Shown: positions 43,621-53,195, numbered from the stretch's first letter. The stretch: DNA of 64,000 bases from Cohnella thermotolerans DSM 17683 (GCF_000429825.1 NZ_AUCP01000001.1:531478-595477); one strand, 5' to 3'. Notes: a model not told the origin generated them from the sequence alone. Translations and numbers: made by a program.

Positions 43621-44562
43621 TTATGAATCCAGCTCCCGCGCGGCCGATACGACCGAATCCGCGAGCGCCTTCATGTATTGCGGATCTTCGCCCAGCATGT
43701 CGATCCGCTCCAGCCGCATGCCGCGCTCCTGCGCGAAGCGGCGCGCTTCGATGTCGATGTCGTACAGCACCTCGAGGTGCTCCGACACGAAGCCGACCGG
43801 CGCGACGAGGGCGTAGCGGACGCCTTCCTGCGCGAGCCGCTCGAGCGACTCGAGAATGTCCGGGCCGAGCCAGCGCTGGCCCGTCTGCCCGGCGCTTTGC
43901 CACGTAAACTGCCAGCAGGCGACGCCGGCCGCTTCGGCTACGGCGCGCGACGTCTCCAGCAGCTGCTCCGGGTACGGATCGTTATGCTCCAAAATTTTCT
44001 CGGGCAAGCTGTGGGCGCTGAACAGGACAAGCGCGTCGGAGCGGCCTTCGCCAAGCTTCGCGAGCCCCGCTTCGACGCGCTTCGCGAGCGCGGAGATCAG
44101 CTCCGGATGAAGATGGTAGCTCTCGACCGACGCGATCCGGATGCCGTGCTTCTGCGCTTCCTCCTTCGCCCGCTTCAGATAGCCGCCGACGCTCATCGAC
44201 GAATATTGCGGCGTCAGCACGATGGCGACCGCCTCGGTGACGCCGTCCTTGGCCATCGCCGCGACGCCGTCTTCGATAAACGGCGCGGCGTGCTTCAGAC
44301 CTTGGTAGCATTTGAACCGGCCCGCGCCCGCCTGCTCGTCCAGCGTCCGCTGCAGCGCTTCCACCTGGCGGTTCGTATTTTCCCGCAGCGGGAACACGCC
44401 GCCGACGATCGCCCGGTAACGGTTCGTCAAATCTTCCAATTGCTCCGGCGTCGGAGGATGACCTCTGCGAATATGCGTATAATAGGCTTCGACGCCTTCC
44501 AGGCTTTCCGGCGTTCCGTAGGACATGACGAGGACGCCGATCGGACGGTTAAGAACGCTCAT
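43621..44562 (-). CDS. hemH: ferrochelatase (coproporphyrin ferrochelatase)
   Basis: 313-residue soluble enzyme inserting Fe(II) into coproporphyrin III (CpfC). Active-site His in LFSAHSLPEKI (about residue 181) and acidic residues in FVSEHLEVLYDIDIEAR (Glu near 262) match Bacillus HemH, as does length. Its ATG at 44562 overlaps the hemE stop (ATGA), so the genes are translationally coupled. No C-terminal iron-sulfur cysteines are seen. Confidence 0.95.
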   Translation of the reverse strand: MSVLNRPIGVLVMSYGTPESLEGVEAYYTHIRRGHPPTPEQLEDLTNRYRAIVGGVFPLRENTNRQVEALQRTLDEQAGAGRFKCYQGLKHAAPFIEDGVAAMAKDGVTEAVAIVLTPQYSSMSVGGYLKRAKEEAQKHGIRIASVESYHLHPELISALAKRVEAGLAKLGEGRSDALVLFSAHSLPEKILEHNDPYPEQLLETSRAVAEAAGVACWQFTWQSAGQTGQRWLGPDILESLERLAQEGVRYALVAPVGFVSEHLEVLYDIDIEARRFAQERGMRLERIDMLGEDPQYMKALADSVVSAARELDS

Positions 44563-45611
44563 GACGACACTCCTTCTCTTAGCCGCTTCTCGGAATAGGC
44601 ATGGACGAATTCCGTCAGCTCGCGCAGCTTGTCGAGCGACGCTTCGGGGAACAGCCCGTGGCCCAGGTTAAAAACGTAGCCTGGCTCCCGCATGCCTTCG
44701 TCGAGCAGCCGGCGGGCATGCTCGCGGATGACGTCCATCGGGGCGGTGAGCACGTACGGATCGAGGTTGCCCTGGATCGCGAACTTGCCTTCCGTGCGGC
44801 GGCGTCCTTCGGCGATCGGCACCCGCCAGTCGAGCCCGACGACGTCGGCCTTCAGCCCGGTCAGATGCGGCAGCAGCTCTCCCGAGCTGACGCCGGGGAA
44901 ATAGATTTTCGGAACATCCAGATCCGACAACCGTTCGAAAATCTCCTCCACGTGCGGCAGCACGAATTCCGCGAAATCGTGAGGCGCCAGCGCTCCGACC
45001 CAGCTGTCGAACAGCTGAACGGCCTGGGCCCCGGCCCGCACGTGGGCCCGCAAGTAGTCGGCCGCCATCGCGGACAGCTTGCCCATGAGACGGTGCCACA
45101 CGTCCGGTTCGCCGTACATGAGCGCCTTCGTGTTCATGTAAGACTTGGAAGGGCGCCCTTCCACGATATAGCTCGCGAGCGTGAACGGAGCGCCTCCGAA
45201 CGTAATGAGCGGAATGTCCAGCTCGCGCCGAAGAATCCGGATCGTCTCCAGCACGTGCGGCAAGTCGCCTTCCACGTCGATCGGCTTCAGTCTGTCGACA
45301 TCGGCCGCGCTGCGGACGGGATTGTGAATGACCGGCCCCACGTCTTTGACGATATCGAAGTCGATTCCGATCGAAGCAACCGGATTCATAATATCGGAAT
45401 AAAGAATGGCGGCGTCAACGCCCAGCTTGCGGACGGGCATCATCGTCACTTCGGCGGCCAGCTCGGGCTGGCGGCAAATTTCGAGCAGCGAGTAGTTCTC
45501 TTTAATTTTTCGGTAATCGGGGTCATACCGTCCCGCTTGGCGCATGTACCATACCGGCACCCGATCTGTGGGCTCGCCTCGGCAAGCGCGCAAGAATCGG
45601 TCGTTCCGCAT
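44559..45611 (-). CDS. hemE: uroporphyrinogen decarboxylase
   Basis: 350-residue cytoplasmic enzyme decarboxylating uroporphyrinogen III to coproporphyrinogen III. The signature WYMRQAGRYDPDYRK near residues 20-34 carries catalytic arginines, Asp85 region AILYSDIM and the second signature FGGAPFTLASYIVEG are intact. I chose ATG 45611 with AAGGGG upstream; in-frame ATG 45635 and upstream codons lie in the promoter region. It begins the hem operon and is divergent from an MFS gene. Confidence 0.94.
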   Translation of the reverse strand: MRNDRFLRACRGEPTDRVPVWYMRQAGRYDPDYRKIKENYSLLEICRQPELAAEVTMMPVRKLGVDAAILYSDIMNPVASIGIDFDIVKDVGPVIHNPVRSAADVDRLKPIDVEGDLPHVLETIRILRRELDIPLITFGGAPFTLASYIVEGRPSKSYMNTKALMYGEPDVWHRLMGKLSAMAADYLRAHVRAGAQAVQLFDSWVGALAPHDFAEFVLPHVEEIFERLSDLDVPKIYFPGVSSGELLPHLTGLKADVVGLDWRVPIAEGRRRTEGKFAIQGNLDPYVLTAPMDVIREHARRLLDEGMREPGYVFNLGHGLFPEASLDKLRELTEFVHAYSEKRLREGVSS

Positions 45612-45659
45612 TGCTATTCGGCCCCTTCGCGACATGAAATTGGGTACTATATGTATTCC

Positions 45660-45688
45660 ATTATGCCCCTTTTGAATGGGACTCACAA
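45660..45688 (-). promoter_or_regulatory. promoter of hemEHY
   Basis: Minus strand TTGTGA (45688-45683), 17-base spacer, CATAAT (45665-45660). Confidence 0.65.
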
Positions 45689-45763
45689 CCGTAAGGCCCC
45701 GGGGGAGTATGACAATAGTTTGACAAACCGCGCCCCGCGCGGGGCGGACCGGTTGACCCGTTA

Positions 45764-45772
45764 TGCTATACT
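45764..45772 (+). promoter_or_regulatory. extended -10 promoter of MFS gene
   Basis: TGCTATACT, 40 bases before ATG 45813. A GC-rich palindrome (CCGCGC repeats) and TTGACA lie upstream. Confidence 0.6.
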
Positions 45773-45812
45773 GGAATTCGATTTAACTTATTAGTAAGAG
45801 AAGGTGAACGGC

Positions 45813-47042
45813 ATGCAGCGCTGGAAAGTGAACCTGGCGGTGCTATGGTTCGGCAATTTTATGGTCATGGCGGGCATGACGATGATCACGCCGTTTTTGT
45901 CGTTATACTTGCAGCAGGATTTGGGCGTCAAGGGCGAGCACGACATCGGCGTCTGGGGCAGCGTTATTTTCTCTGCGAATTTTGTCACTTCGTTCTTTTT
46001 CCAACCGTTCTGGGGCAAAATATCCGACCGCTACGGGCGCAAAATGATGCTGCTCCGCTCGGGCTTCGGCATGTCGATCGTCATCGTGCTGATGGGGTTC
46101 GCGACGGCGCCTTGGCAGCTCCTTCTGCTGCGCATGGCGAACGGGGTCATCTCCGGCTACTCCCCCGCGGCCGTCGCGCTCATATCGGCGACGACGCCCA
46201 AGGAGAAGACGGGCTTCGCCATGGGCACGCTTCAATCCGGCGCGACCGCCGGCTCGATTCTGGGACCGCTCATCGGCGGCGTCATGGCGGATACGTTCGG
46301 CTTCCGGCCCATTTTCTACATTACCGGGTCGCTTCTGTTCCTGGCTTCGGTGCTGTCGTGGATCATGGTCAAAGAAACGTTCGACCGCCAGGCTGCAGCG
46401 AAAAAGCCGCAGGTCGGCATGCTCGCGGGGTTCGGCCGGCTCGTCCGCATTCCCCAGCTTCCGGCGCTGTTCTCGGTCACGTTCCTCATTCAGTTCGCGA
46501 TGCTCAGCCCGATGGCGTTCATTCCGCTCTATGTGCAGCAGCTGCACGGCACGACCGTCAATCTCGCGTTCTGGTCCGGCCTGATCGGCTCGGTGACCGG
46601 CTTCTCCAACATGATCTCCGCGCCGCTGCTCGGCAAGCTGAGCGACAAGATCGGCTCGACGCGCATTCTGATCGCATCGCTGCTCGGCGCCGGCATCATG
46701 TTCATTCCGCAGGCGTTCGTCACGAACGTGCCGCAGCTGCTCGTCTGCCGCTTCCTGCTCGGCTGCTTCGTCGGCGGCCTCATTCCGTCGGTCAACTCGC
46801 TCATCCGACGCTACACGCCCGACGGCAGCGAGAGCCGGGCGTTCGGCTTCAACAGCAGCTCGCTCGCGCTCGGCAACATGATCGGCCCCGTTGCCGGCGG
46901 AGCGTTGGCCGGCTTCATCGGCATCGAAGGGCTGTTCCTCGTCTCCGCCGCCTTCATGCTGGCCAACTCGGCCTGGACGTACCGCACGCTGCTGCGTCCC
47001 GGCAAGCGCGCGGTCCGCTCGCAAGCTGAGCCGAAGGGATAG
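45813..47042 (+). CDS. MFS multidrug-type transporter (DHA1)
   Basis: 409-residue drug:H+ antiporter-family protein with 12 predicted helices. The loop-2 motif GKISDRYGRKMMLL (about residues 67-80) and the antiporter motif C GTLQSGATAGSILGPLIGG (about 133-151) indicate an exporter. Helix 1 starts VNLAVLWFGNFMVMAGMTMITPFLSLY. I chose ATG 45813, six bases after GAAGGTG; GTG 45804 is inside that site. The substrate is unknown. It stands alone between hemE and the O-methyltransferase. Confidence 0.9.
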   Translation: MQRWKVNLAVLWFGNFMVMAGMTMITPFLSLYLQQDLGVKGEHDIGVWGSVIFSANFVTSFFFQPFWGKISDRYGRKMMLLRSGFGMSIVIVLMGFATAPWQLLLLRMANGVISGYSPAAVALISATTPKEKTGFAMGTLQSGATAGSILGPLIGGVMADTFGFRPIFYITGSLLFLASVLSWIMVKETFDRQAAAKKPQVGMLAGFGRLVRIPQLPALFSVTFLIQFAMLSPMAFIPLYVQQLHGTTVNLAFWSGLIGSVTGFSNMISAPLLGKLSDKIGSTRILIASLLGAGIMFIPQAFVTNVPQLLVCRFLLGCFVGGLIPSVNSLIRRYTPDGSESRAFGFNSSSLALGNMIGPVAGGALAGFIGIEGLFLVSAAFMLANSAWTYRTLLRPGKRAVRSQAEPKG

Positions 47043-47054
47043 GCCCCTCTCCTT

Positions 47055-47810
47055 TCACTTCACCATCGCGAGCGCCAGCCCGTCGTAGGAGGGAAGGTGG
47101 GCGGCGAGCAGCCGGGGATCCCGCGCCATCGCCCGGTTGAAATCGCGCATCGCCCGGACGGCCGGTCCCTGCTTCTCCGGATTGAGCGTCCGGCCCCGAA
47201 GCAGCGTATTGTCGGCGGCAACGATCGCCCCCGGGTTGGCCAGCCGGATCGCATATTCGAGATAGACCGGATAGTTCTCCTTGTCCGCGTCGATAAAAAA
47301 GAAATCGAACCGCCGCCCTTCCCTTTCCAGCCTCTCCAGACTGGAGACGGCGTCGCCGACGATCATCTCGGCGCGGTCGGCGAAGCCGGCCGCGGCCAAA
47401 TTGGCGGAAGCGAGCTCCGCATAGTCGGGCTTTAGCTCGAGCGACGTGAGCCGGCCTTCGCCGGGCGGCAAGCCCCGGGCCAGACAGATGCCGCTGTACC
47501 CGGCCAGGGCGCCGATCTCGAGCAGGCTCCGCGCCCGGGTTGCGGCCACGAGCAGCGTCAGCAGCCTGCCGTAGCCCGGAGCGACCGAAATGTCGGGCAT
47601 GCCCCGCTCCCGGATCGAGACGGTCACCCGCTCCAATTCGGGGTCGTCTTCGAACAAGGAGTCGAAGTACGCCTCCGGCTCCGCCGGAAGCCCCGCCTCA
47701 AGCACACCCGCTCCCGCATCCCCCTCCACGTTCGCTTTCCCAGCCGCCCTTTCCTCCGCGCCCGGGTTCCCTCTTCCCATATTCATCCGCTCTTCAACGT
47801 TCCCGCTCAA
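47055..47810 (-). CDS. class I O-methyltransferase (caffeoyl-CoA OMT type)
   Basis: 251-residue SAM-dependent catechol-type O-methyltransferase. SAM motif SLLEIGALAGYSGICLARGLP at about residues 93-113, LTSLELKP, metal ligand motif FFFIDADKENY (Asp about 173) and ADNTLLRGRTLNPEKQ. About 40 low-complexity residues precede the core, so the true start may be internal, at the ATG of MNMGRGN or later. The substrate is unknown; homologues include YrrM of Bacillus. Confidence 0.85.
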   Translation of the reverse strand: MSGNVEERMNMGRGNPGAEERAAGKANVEGDAGAGVLEAGLPAEPEAYFDSLFEDDPELERVTVSIRERGMPDISVAPGYGRLLTLLVAATRARSLLEIGALAGYSGICLARGLPPGEGRLTSLELKPDYAELASANLAAAGFADRAEMIVGDAVSSLERLEREGRRFDFFFIDADKENYPVYLEYAIRLANPGAIVAADNTLLRGRTLNPEKQGPAVRAMRDFNRAMARDPRLLAAHLPSYDGLALAMVK

Positions 47811-47934
47811 TTCGATCGCATCCTCTCTGTCTCCGCGCGCAACCGCGGATTGCTCGCTTTCTCCATTGTAGCCGATCCGCCCGCTCCGATGCGATCCCCC
47901 GTTGTCCGCCGGCCAAGCCGGATGGTTCTTCCGT

Positions 47935-47964
47935 TTGAAATCACGCTTGTGTTCGCGCTATACT
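47935..47964 (+). promoter_or_regulatory. promoter of LTA-synthase-like gene
   Basis: TTGAAA (47935-47940), 18-base spacer, TATACT (47959-47964), giving a leader of only about 20 bases. Confidence 0.65.
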
Positions 47965-47990
47965 AATTTTTGTTTACAATTTGATTACAA

Positions 47991-49988
47991 ATGGATGTGA
48001 CCTCATCGATGATGTCCCAACTGCAAACCGCCGCGCGCAAGGGCGTACGGCTCTCGCTGGAAGGTCTCCGCTATTGGCCGTACTGGGGCGCCATGCTCCT
48101 CATCGCGTCCATGCTTTATAAATTGAATTGGCTTGACGGCCAACTGAACGTCGGAGGCATGAACCATTGGAAGTGGACGGTCAACCTAGGCGCGATGGTG
48201 CTCGCGACGTTCTGGACCGTCTGGCTCGGCCGGCGGACGCGGGCGGTCGTGCTGGCGGTGATTCACCTGCTGTTTTCCTTCATCATTTTCGCCGATCTGA
48301 TCTATTTCCGCTATTTCAAGGATTTCATCTCCGTTCCGGTGCTGATGCAGGCCGGCCAGGTAGGCGAGCTCGAAGACAGCATCTGGAATTTGATTCAGGC
48401 GAAGGACTGGATTCTGTTCGCCGACGTGCCCGTCGGGATCGCCCTGGCGGTATGGACGTGCATTCGCCTGCGGCGGTCGCGCGACGAGCGGTTCGCGTAC
48501 CGTCCGTCCCGTCGTCTCTTCGGCCGAACGTTCTGGATTCGCCTCTTGCTCGGAGCCGCGCTGTTCACGTCCGGGTTTTACATGATCGCCGTTCCCGTGA
48601 ACGTCCAGAAGAACGGTTGGGCGAGCGGCCTGTTCGTAGGCAACTGGTGGAACATCCCGATTTACAACGTTACCGGGCTGTTCGGCTTCCACGGATACGA
48701 CACGTACCGCTACGCGAAGGAGCACTGGTTCGGCAGCGGACCGACGGAGGAGCAGATCCAGGAGGCTTCCGATTGGTTCGCGGAACGCGGCCAGCTCCAG
48801 AAGCAGGCGGAATCGGAGCCGATGTTCGGCGCCTATAAAGGTAAGAATGTGCTCATCATCCAGGCGGAGGCGTTCCAGCAATTCGTCATCGGCCAATCGG
48901 TGAACGGACAGGAGATTACGCCCAACCTGAACAAGCTGATCGGCCAAAGCATGTACTTCCCGAACTTTTACCATATGACTTCGCAAGGGCGGACGTCCGA
49001 CGCGGACTTCCTGACCAGCTGCTCGCTGCATCCGATGCCGACGGGCTCGGTCTTCATCCGTTTCGCGGATCATCAGTTCGACTGCCTCCCTTCGATTCTG
49101 AACGGGCAAGGCTACGACACGACGGTGCACCACGCCTACGACGGCAGCTTCTGGAACCGGACCAACATGTACCGCAACATGGAGTATGCGAAGTTTTATA
49201 CGATCAAGGATTATACGAACGACGAGCCGCTCGGCTGGTCGCTGGGGGACAAATCGTTTTTCCGCCAGACGGTGGAGCAGTTGAAGGAACGGGGAAAAAC
49301 GCCGTTCTACGCGATGGCGATCACCATCTCCAGCCATCATCCGTTCAATCTGCCGGCTTCGGCGACGGAATTCGATTCGGGGCCGTTCGCCGGCACGACG
49401 TTCGGCGACTACCTTGAGGCGGCCCACTACGTCGACGCCGCGGTCGGCGAGCTCGTGCAGGATTTGAAGGACGCAGGGCTGTGGGACGACACCATTCTGA
49501 TGTTCTACGGCGACCACGACAATTCGCTGTACGACATGAAGACGTACGAGCAGTTCTACGGCCGCAGCCTGACCGATCTGGAGAAGGACGCCATCGTGCG
49601 GAAGGTGCCGTTCTTCATCCACTTCCCGAACGACGAGCACGCCGGTACGAACGACAAAGCCGTCGGGCAGATCGACACGACCCCCACCGTGCTGCAGCTG
49701 CTCGGCATCCCGGCGGAAGACTACAAGCTGATGGGCGTCAGCATGGTGTCCGAAGCGCAAAGTCCCGTCGTCTTCCGCAACGGCGGCTATACCGACGGGA
49801 AAACCTACTACGTCCCGTCTAACGACGGCATTGTCGACAACGGCACTTGCTATGCGCTGCCGGACGGGAACAAGACGGACATCTCCGCGTGCAAGGCCGG
49901 AGCCGAGGCGGCGAAGAAGGAGCTGGAAATTTCCGACCGCGTCGTCGAGCACGATCTCGTGCCGAAGCTCAGGCAGGAAGAACAATAA
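47991..49988 (+). CDS. LTA synthase-like sulfatase-fold phosphoglycerol transferase
   Basis: 665-residue membrane enzyme. Five hydrophobic helices within about residues 26-205, then an extracellular sulfatase-fold domain. Metal and catalytic residues as in LtaS: Glu293 (QAEAFQQF), nucleophile Thr335 (GRTSDADF), Trp in GSFWNRTNMY and Asp508-His509 (FYGDHDN). It polymerises glycerol phosphate or modifies another envelope polymer. The start is doubtful: ATG 47991 has no evident ribosome site, nor do nearby GTG 47997 and ATG 48009. A terminator follows, then the MBOAT/SGNH pair. Confidence 0.9.
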   Translation: MDVTSSMMSQLQTAARKGVRLSLEGLRYWPYWGAMLLIASMLYKLNWLDGQLNVGGMNHWKWTVNLGAMVLATFWTVWLGRRTRAVVLAVIHLLFSFIIFADLIYFRYFKDFISVPVLMQAGQVGELEDSIWNLIQAKDWILFADVPVGIALAVWTCIRLRRSRDERFAYRPSRRLFGRTFWIRLLLGAALFTSGFYMIAVPVNVQKNGWASGLFVGNWWNIPIYNVTGLFGFHGYDTYRYAKEHWFGSGPTEEQIQEASDWFAERGQLQKQAESEPMFGAYKGKNVLIIQAEAFQQFVIGQSVNGQEITPNLNKLIGQSMYFPNFYHMTSQGRTSDADFLTSCSLHPMPTGSVFIRFADHQFDCLPSILNGQGYDTTVHHAYDGSFWNRTNMYRNMEYAKFYTIKDYTNDEPLGWSLGDKSFFRQTVEQLKERGKTPFYAMAITISSHHPFNLPASATEFDSGPFAGTTFGDYLEAAHYVDAAVGELVQDLKDAGLWDDTILMFYGDHDNSLYDMKTYEQFYGRSLTDLEKDAIVRKVPFFIHFPNDEHAGTNDKAVGQIDTTPTVLQLLGIPAEDYKLMGVSMVSEAQSPVVFRNGGYTDGKTYYVPSNDGIVDNGTCYALPDGNKTDISACKAGAEAAKKELEISDRVVEHDLVPKLRQEEQ

Positions 49989-50027
49989 AACGTGGCGGAT
50001 TCCACGGATTCCGCCGATAGATTTGAC

Positions 50028-50070
50028 GGCACCGCGAACGGTCGATCGTTCGGGTGCCTTTCTTTTTTTT
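50028..50070 (+). terminator. terminator of LTA-synthase-like gene
   Basis: GGCACC-G-CGAACG pairs with CGTTCGGGTGCC, then TTTCTTTTTTTT. Confidence 0.9.
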
Positions 50071-50145
50071 CCGGAACCAGGCAACTTCTCCCTGTCGTTT
50101 ATCGTCGTTTCTTTAAGAAAAATTAAAAAGGATTGCTAGAATATC

Positions 50146-50154
50146 TGCTATAAT
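50146..50154 (+). promoter_or_regulatory. extended -10 promoter of MBOAT operon
   Basis: TGCTATAAT, 68 bases before ATG 50222; the -35 position is AT-rich without consensus. Confidence 0.6.
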
Positions 50155-50221
50155 TAATACTCGCATGGTATAAAGCGCCAGGCCTGACCCCCGCCACACC
50201 GCAAAGAGAAAGAGGGACGAC

Positions 50222-51610
50222 ATGTTATTTAATTCTTACCCGTTTTTATTCCTTTTCCTGCCGATCACGGCCATCGTTTATTTTTTGCTTCTCCGATTCC
50301 GATGGATCGTCGCGGCCAAAACCTGGCTCGCGATCGCCTCGTTGTTCTTCTACGGGTACTGGAACATCAAGTACGTTCCGCTTATTCTCGCTTCCATCGT
50401 CTTCAACTATTTGATGGGCAGATGGCTCGCCGCCTGGTCCGACCGAAGCGTCCGCCAGCGCCGGACGGTGCTGATCGCCGGTCTGACCGTCGATGTATTG
50501 CTGCTTGGCTACTATAAATATGCCAACTTCTTCCTGCAGACGCTGGGCGATTTGGACGGGCACCACTACTCCCTGCTCCAGATCGTGCTGCCGCTCGGCA
50601 TCAGCTTTTTTACATTTACGCAAATCGCGTTTCTCGTCGACGCTTACAAAGGCAAGGCCAAGGAATTCAACTTCATCAGCTATACGCTGTTCGTGACGTT
50701 TTTCCCGCACTTGATCGCGGGGCCGATCTTGCATCATAGCGAGATGATGCCCCAGTTCGACCGTTTGCGCAACAAAATCTGGAATTGGCCCAATGCGGCG
50801 AGAGGCATCTTCCTGCTCTGCGTCGGGCTGTTCAAGAAGGTCGTCATCGCCGATACGTTCGCCATTCACGCCAACTACGGCTTCGACAAGGCGACGGCTT
50901 TCACCGATTCCTGGATCGCCGCGCTCTCGTACACGTTCCAGCTCTACTTCGACTTCAGCGGCTACACCGACATGGCGATCGGCATCGCCCTCCTGTTCAA
51001 CATCCGCCTGCCGCAAAACTTCAACTCGCCGTACAAGGCGCTCAGCATCACCGATTTCTGGAGACGCTGGCATATGACGCTGAGCCGCTTTCTGAGGGAT
51101 TATATTTACATCCCGCTCGGAGGCAACCGAAGAGGCTTCGCCATCGCCAACCGCAACCTGATCATCACGTTCCTCATCGGCGGCTTGTGGCACGGCGCGG
51201 GCTGGACGTTCATTCTCTGGGGCGCCCTGCACGGCGTCGGACAAGCGATTCAGCGCGTCTGGACCCGGCGCGGCCATCCGCTGCCGAAGTGGCTCGCCTG
51301 GCTCGTGACGTTCCTGTTCATCAACATTACGTGGGTGTTCTTCCGCGCGGACGACTGGAAGCAGGCGTTCCGCCTGATCAAAGGGATGGTCGGCATGAAC
51401 GGAATCGGCCTGGGGCTGCTTGGCGACTACGTCGCGCCGATCCTGCTGATTGTCGTGTTCCTGCCGTTCGTGCTTATTTTCAAAAACTCGTCCGAGCAGG
51501 AAGCCCGCCTCAAGCCCAACTGGAAGGTGGCGCTCGGGTGCGCCGTCATGTTCGTCGTCTCCTTGCTTTATTTGAACCGGATCAGCACGTTTCTCTACTT
51601 TAATTTCTAG
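50222..51610 (+). CDS. MBOAT O-acyltransferase (AlgI/DltB-type)
   Basis: 462-residue polytopic membrane protein that moves acyl groups from inside to an extracytoplasmic polymer. The MBOAT signature FWRRWHMTLSRFLRDYIYIPLGGNRRG (about 279-305) and the catalytic-histidine region FLIGGLWHGAGWTFILWGALHG (about 318-339, with His325 and His338) are intact. The first residues LFNSYPFLFLFLPITAIVYFLLL form a helix. RBS AGAGGGACGAC before ATG is moderate. It forms a unit with the SGNH-like gene 17 bases downstream, like AlgI with AlgJ/AlgX. Confidence 0.93.
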   Translation: MLFNSYPFLFLFLPITAIVYFLLLRFRWIVAAKTWLAIASLFFYGYWNIKYVPLILASIVFNYLMGRWLAAWSDRSVRQRRTVLIAGLTVDVLLLGYYKYANFFLQTLGDLDGHHYSLLQIVLPLGISFFTFTQIAFLVDAYKGKAKEFNFISYTLFVTFFPHLIAGPILHHSEMMPQFDRLRNKIWNWPNAARGIFLLCVGLFKKVVIADTFAIHANYGFDKATAFTDSWIAALSYTFQLYFDFSGYTDMAIGIALLFNIRLPQNFNSPYKALSITDFWRRWHMTLSRFLRDYIYIPLGGNRRGFAIANRNLIITFLIGGLWHGAGWTFILWGALHGVGQAIQRVWTRRGHPLPKWLAWLVTFLFINITWVFFRADDWKQAFRLIKGMVGMNGIGLGLLGDYVAPILLIVVFLPFVLIFKNSSEQEARLKPNWKVALGCAVMFVVSLLYLNRISTFLYFNF

Positions 51611-51627
51611 AAAGGCGGTGTTCCCGC

Positions 51628-53106
51628 ATGTCCGCAATGTCCGATACCTCCCCCCGTTACGCGCGAACCCCGTCCTTGAAGAAGCGCTCCAGACGAATGG
51701 CCGGCTGGTTCGTCCTGTTCTCCGTCGCCGCCGCGGCCGCGCTCGTTGCGACGACGTACATATTGGATCCGCTGCAATTTTACCGCAAAGCGTCCTGGTA
51801 CACGCCGCGCTTCTCGCCGGAAGAGCGGTACCAGAACCCGGGTCTGGCCAGAAACTGGGACTACGACACGATCATCATCGGCACTTCCATGACTGAAAAC
51901 TTCCTTCCGTCGGTCGTGAGCAAGGCGCTGGGCGGCAACGTCATGAAGCTGTCCATCGAAGGTTCGACCGCGGATGAGCATAACAAAATGGCGCAAGTCG
52001 CGCTGCGCACAGGCAAAGTCAAGCGGGTGCTGTGGGGGCTCGATTACTTCTCGCTGAAATCGAATTCGGCGGACAGCAGCTCCAAGTTTCCGGATTACCT
52101 GTACGACAACAGCATTTGGAACGATTATCCTTATTTGTTCAACTATTCGGTGTTCGAGCAGTTTTTCACGAGCCTCAAGGCGAACCTTCAGAATCTGAAG
52201 CCGCAGAACCTGGAATATTTGTACAACTGGAACCGGATGGTGACGTTCGGCAAGAACAAAGTCGCCGTCTCATACGCCAAGGCCAATCTGGAGGAAGTGT
52301 ATTTCGGCCTCAACGAAGAGAGCCTTGACGTCGTGCAGCAAAGCTTCAACGACAACATCCTGTCGCTCGTCAAAGCTTACCCCGACGTCGAATTCGACTT
52401 CTACTATCCGCCGTACAGCGTGCTGCGGCAAGTCGTCTGGTACAACACGAACCCGGCCCGGTTCGAAAATCAGCTGCAGATGCGCAAATGGATGTACGAG
52501 CAATTCGCTGCGCTGCCGAACGTCAAGCTGTACGACTTCCAGGCCGAAGAGGATTGGACGTACGACCTCGATCTGTACAAGGACTTGTCCCACCACAAGC
52601 AGGACGTCAACACCTGGATCGCCGAGGCGATCGGCAGCGATGACGCCAAGTACCGGGTGACGGACGACAATATCGATTCGTTCAACAAGCAGCTGGAGGA
52701 GGACGCGCAGACGGCCGTTTTGAACGCGGACAACGAAGCGGTCCGCTTCAAGGTCACGCTGGACGGCCAAACGGTCGCCTTCGCGAACCGCGTGCTGGCC
52801 GATGGAGGGGATGAGCTTCTCGTGCCGGTCAAGCAGGCCGCCGCGGAGCTGAAAGCCGATTTGCAGTGGGATCAGGCGACCAAGACGATGGTGCTGTCGC
52901 TGAACGGCCGTCAGCTCCGGATGACCGTGGACATCGCGGAAGCGAAGACCGGCGGCGAGAGCGCGACGGCCAAGTATGCCCCCCGGCTTGTGAACGGAAC
53001 GACGCTCGTGCCGATCGGGTTCGTAGCCGGCCAGCTCGGCTTGTCGGCAGAGCTTACGCAGTCGGACGACGGAATTCCGCTGCTGGAGATCAAGCGGCAA
53101 GCCTAA
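51628..53106 (+). CDS. SGNH-like protein fused to copper amine oxidase N-terminal domain
   Basis: 492 residues. A basic N-terminus and one helix at about 27-49 (MAGWFVLFSVAAAAALVATTYIL) anchor it outside. Residues about 75-350 resemble the SGNH-like partners of MBOAT acyltransferases, with IIIGTSMTENF placing the possible nucleophile at Ser87. Residues about 370-490 (VTLDGQTVAFANRVLADGG..., GTTLVPIGFVAGQLG) match the copper-amine-oxidase N-terminal domain, a wall-associated beta module common in Paenibacillaceae. It probably completes O-acylation. ATG with AAAGGCGGTG. Confidence 0.8.
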   Translation: MSAMSDTSPRYARTPSLKKRSRRMAGWFVLFSVAAAAALVATTYILDPLQFYRKASWYTPRFSPEERYQNPGLARNWDYDTIIIGTSMTENFLPSVVSKALGGNVMKLSIEGSTADEHNKMAQVALRTGKVKRVLWGLDYFSLKSNSADSSSKFPDYLYDNSIWNDYPYLFNYSVFEQFFTSLKANLQNLKPQNLEYLYNWNRMVTFGKNKVAVSYAKANLEEVYFGLNEESLDVVQQSFNDNILSLVKAYPDVEFDFYYPPYSVLRQVVWYNTNPARFENQLQMRKWMYEQFAALPNVKLYDFQAEEDWTYDLDLYKDLSHHKQDVNTWIAEAIGSDDAKYRVTDDNIDSFNKQLEEDAQTAVLNADNEAVRFKVTLDGQTVAFANRVLADGGDELLVPVKQAAAELKADLQWDQATKTMVLSLNGRQLRMTVDIAEAKTGGESATAKYAPRLVNGTTLVPIGFVAGQLGLSAELTQSDDGIPLLEIKRQA

Positions 53107-53120
53107 TCGGCACAAAAGCG

Positions 53121-53165
53121 AAAGCCCCGGTAAGCGCGCGAATGGCGCCGGCCGGGGCTTTCTTT
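53121..53165. terminator. bidirectional terminator
   Basis: AAAGCCCCGG (53121-53130) pairs with CCGGGGCTTT; T-rich on the plus side and weakly on the minus. It separates the SGNH-like gene from the convergent YuzB gene. Confidence 0.8.
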
Positions 53166-53195
53166 GACGATTCAACGTTTATAAACCGGACGGAA

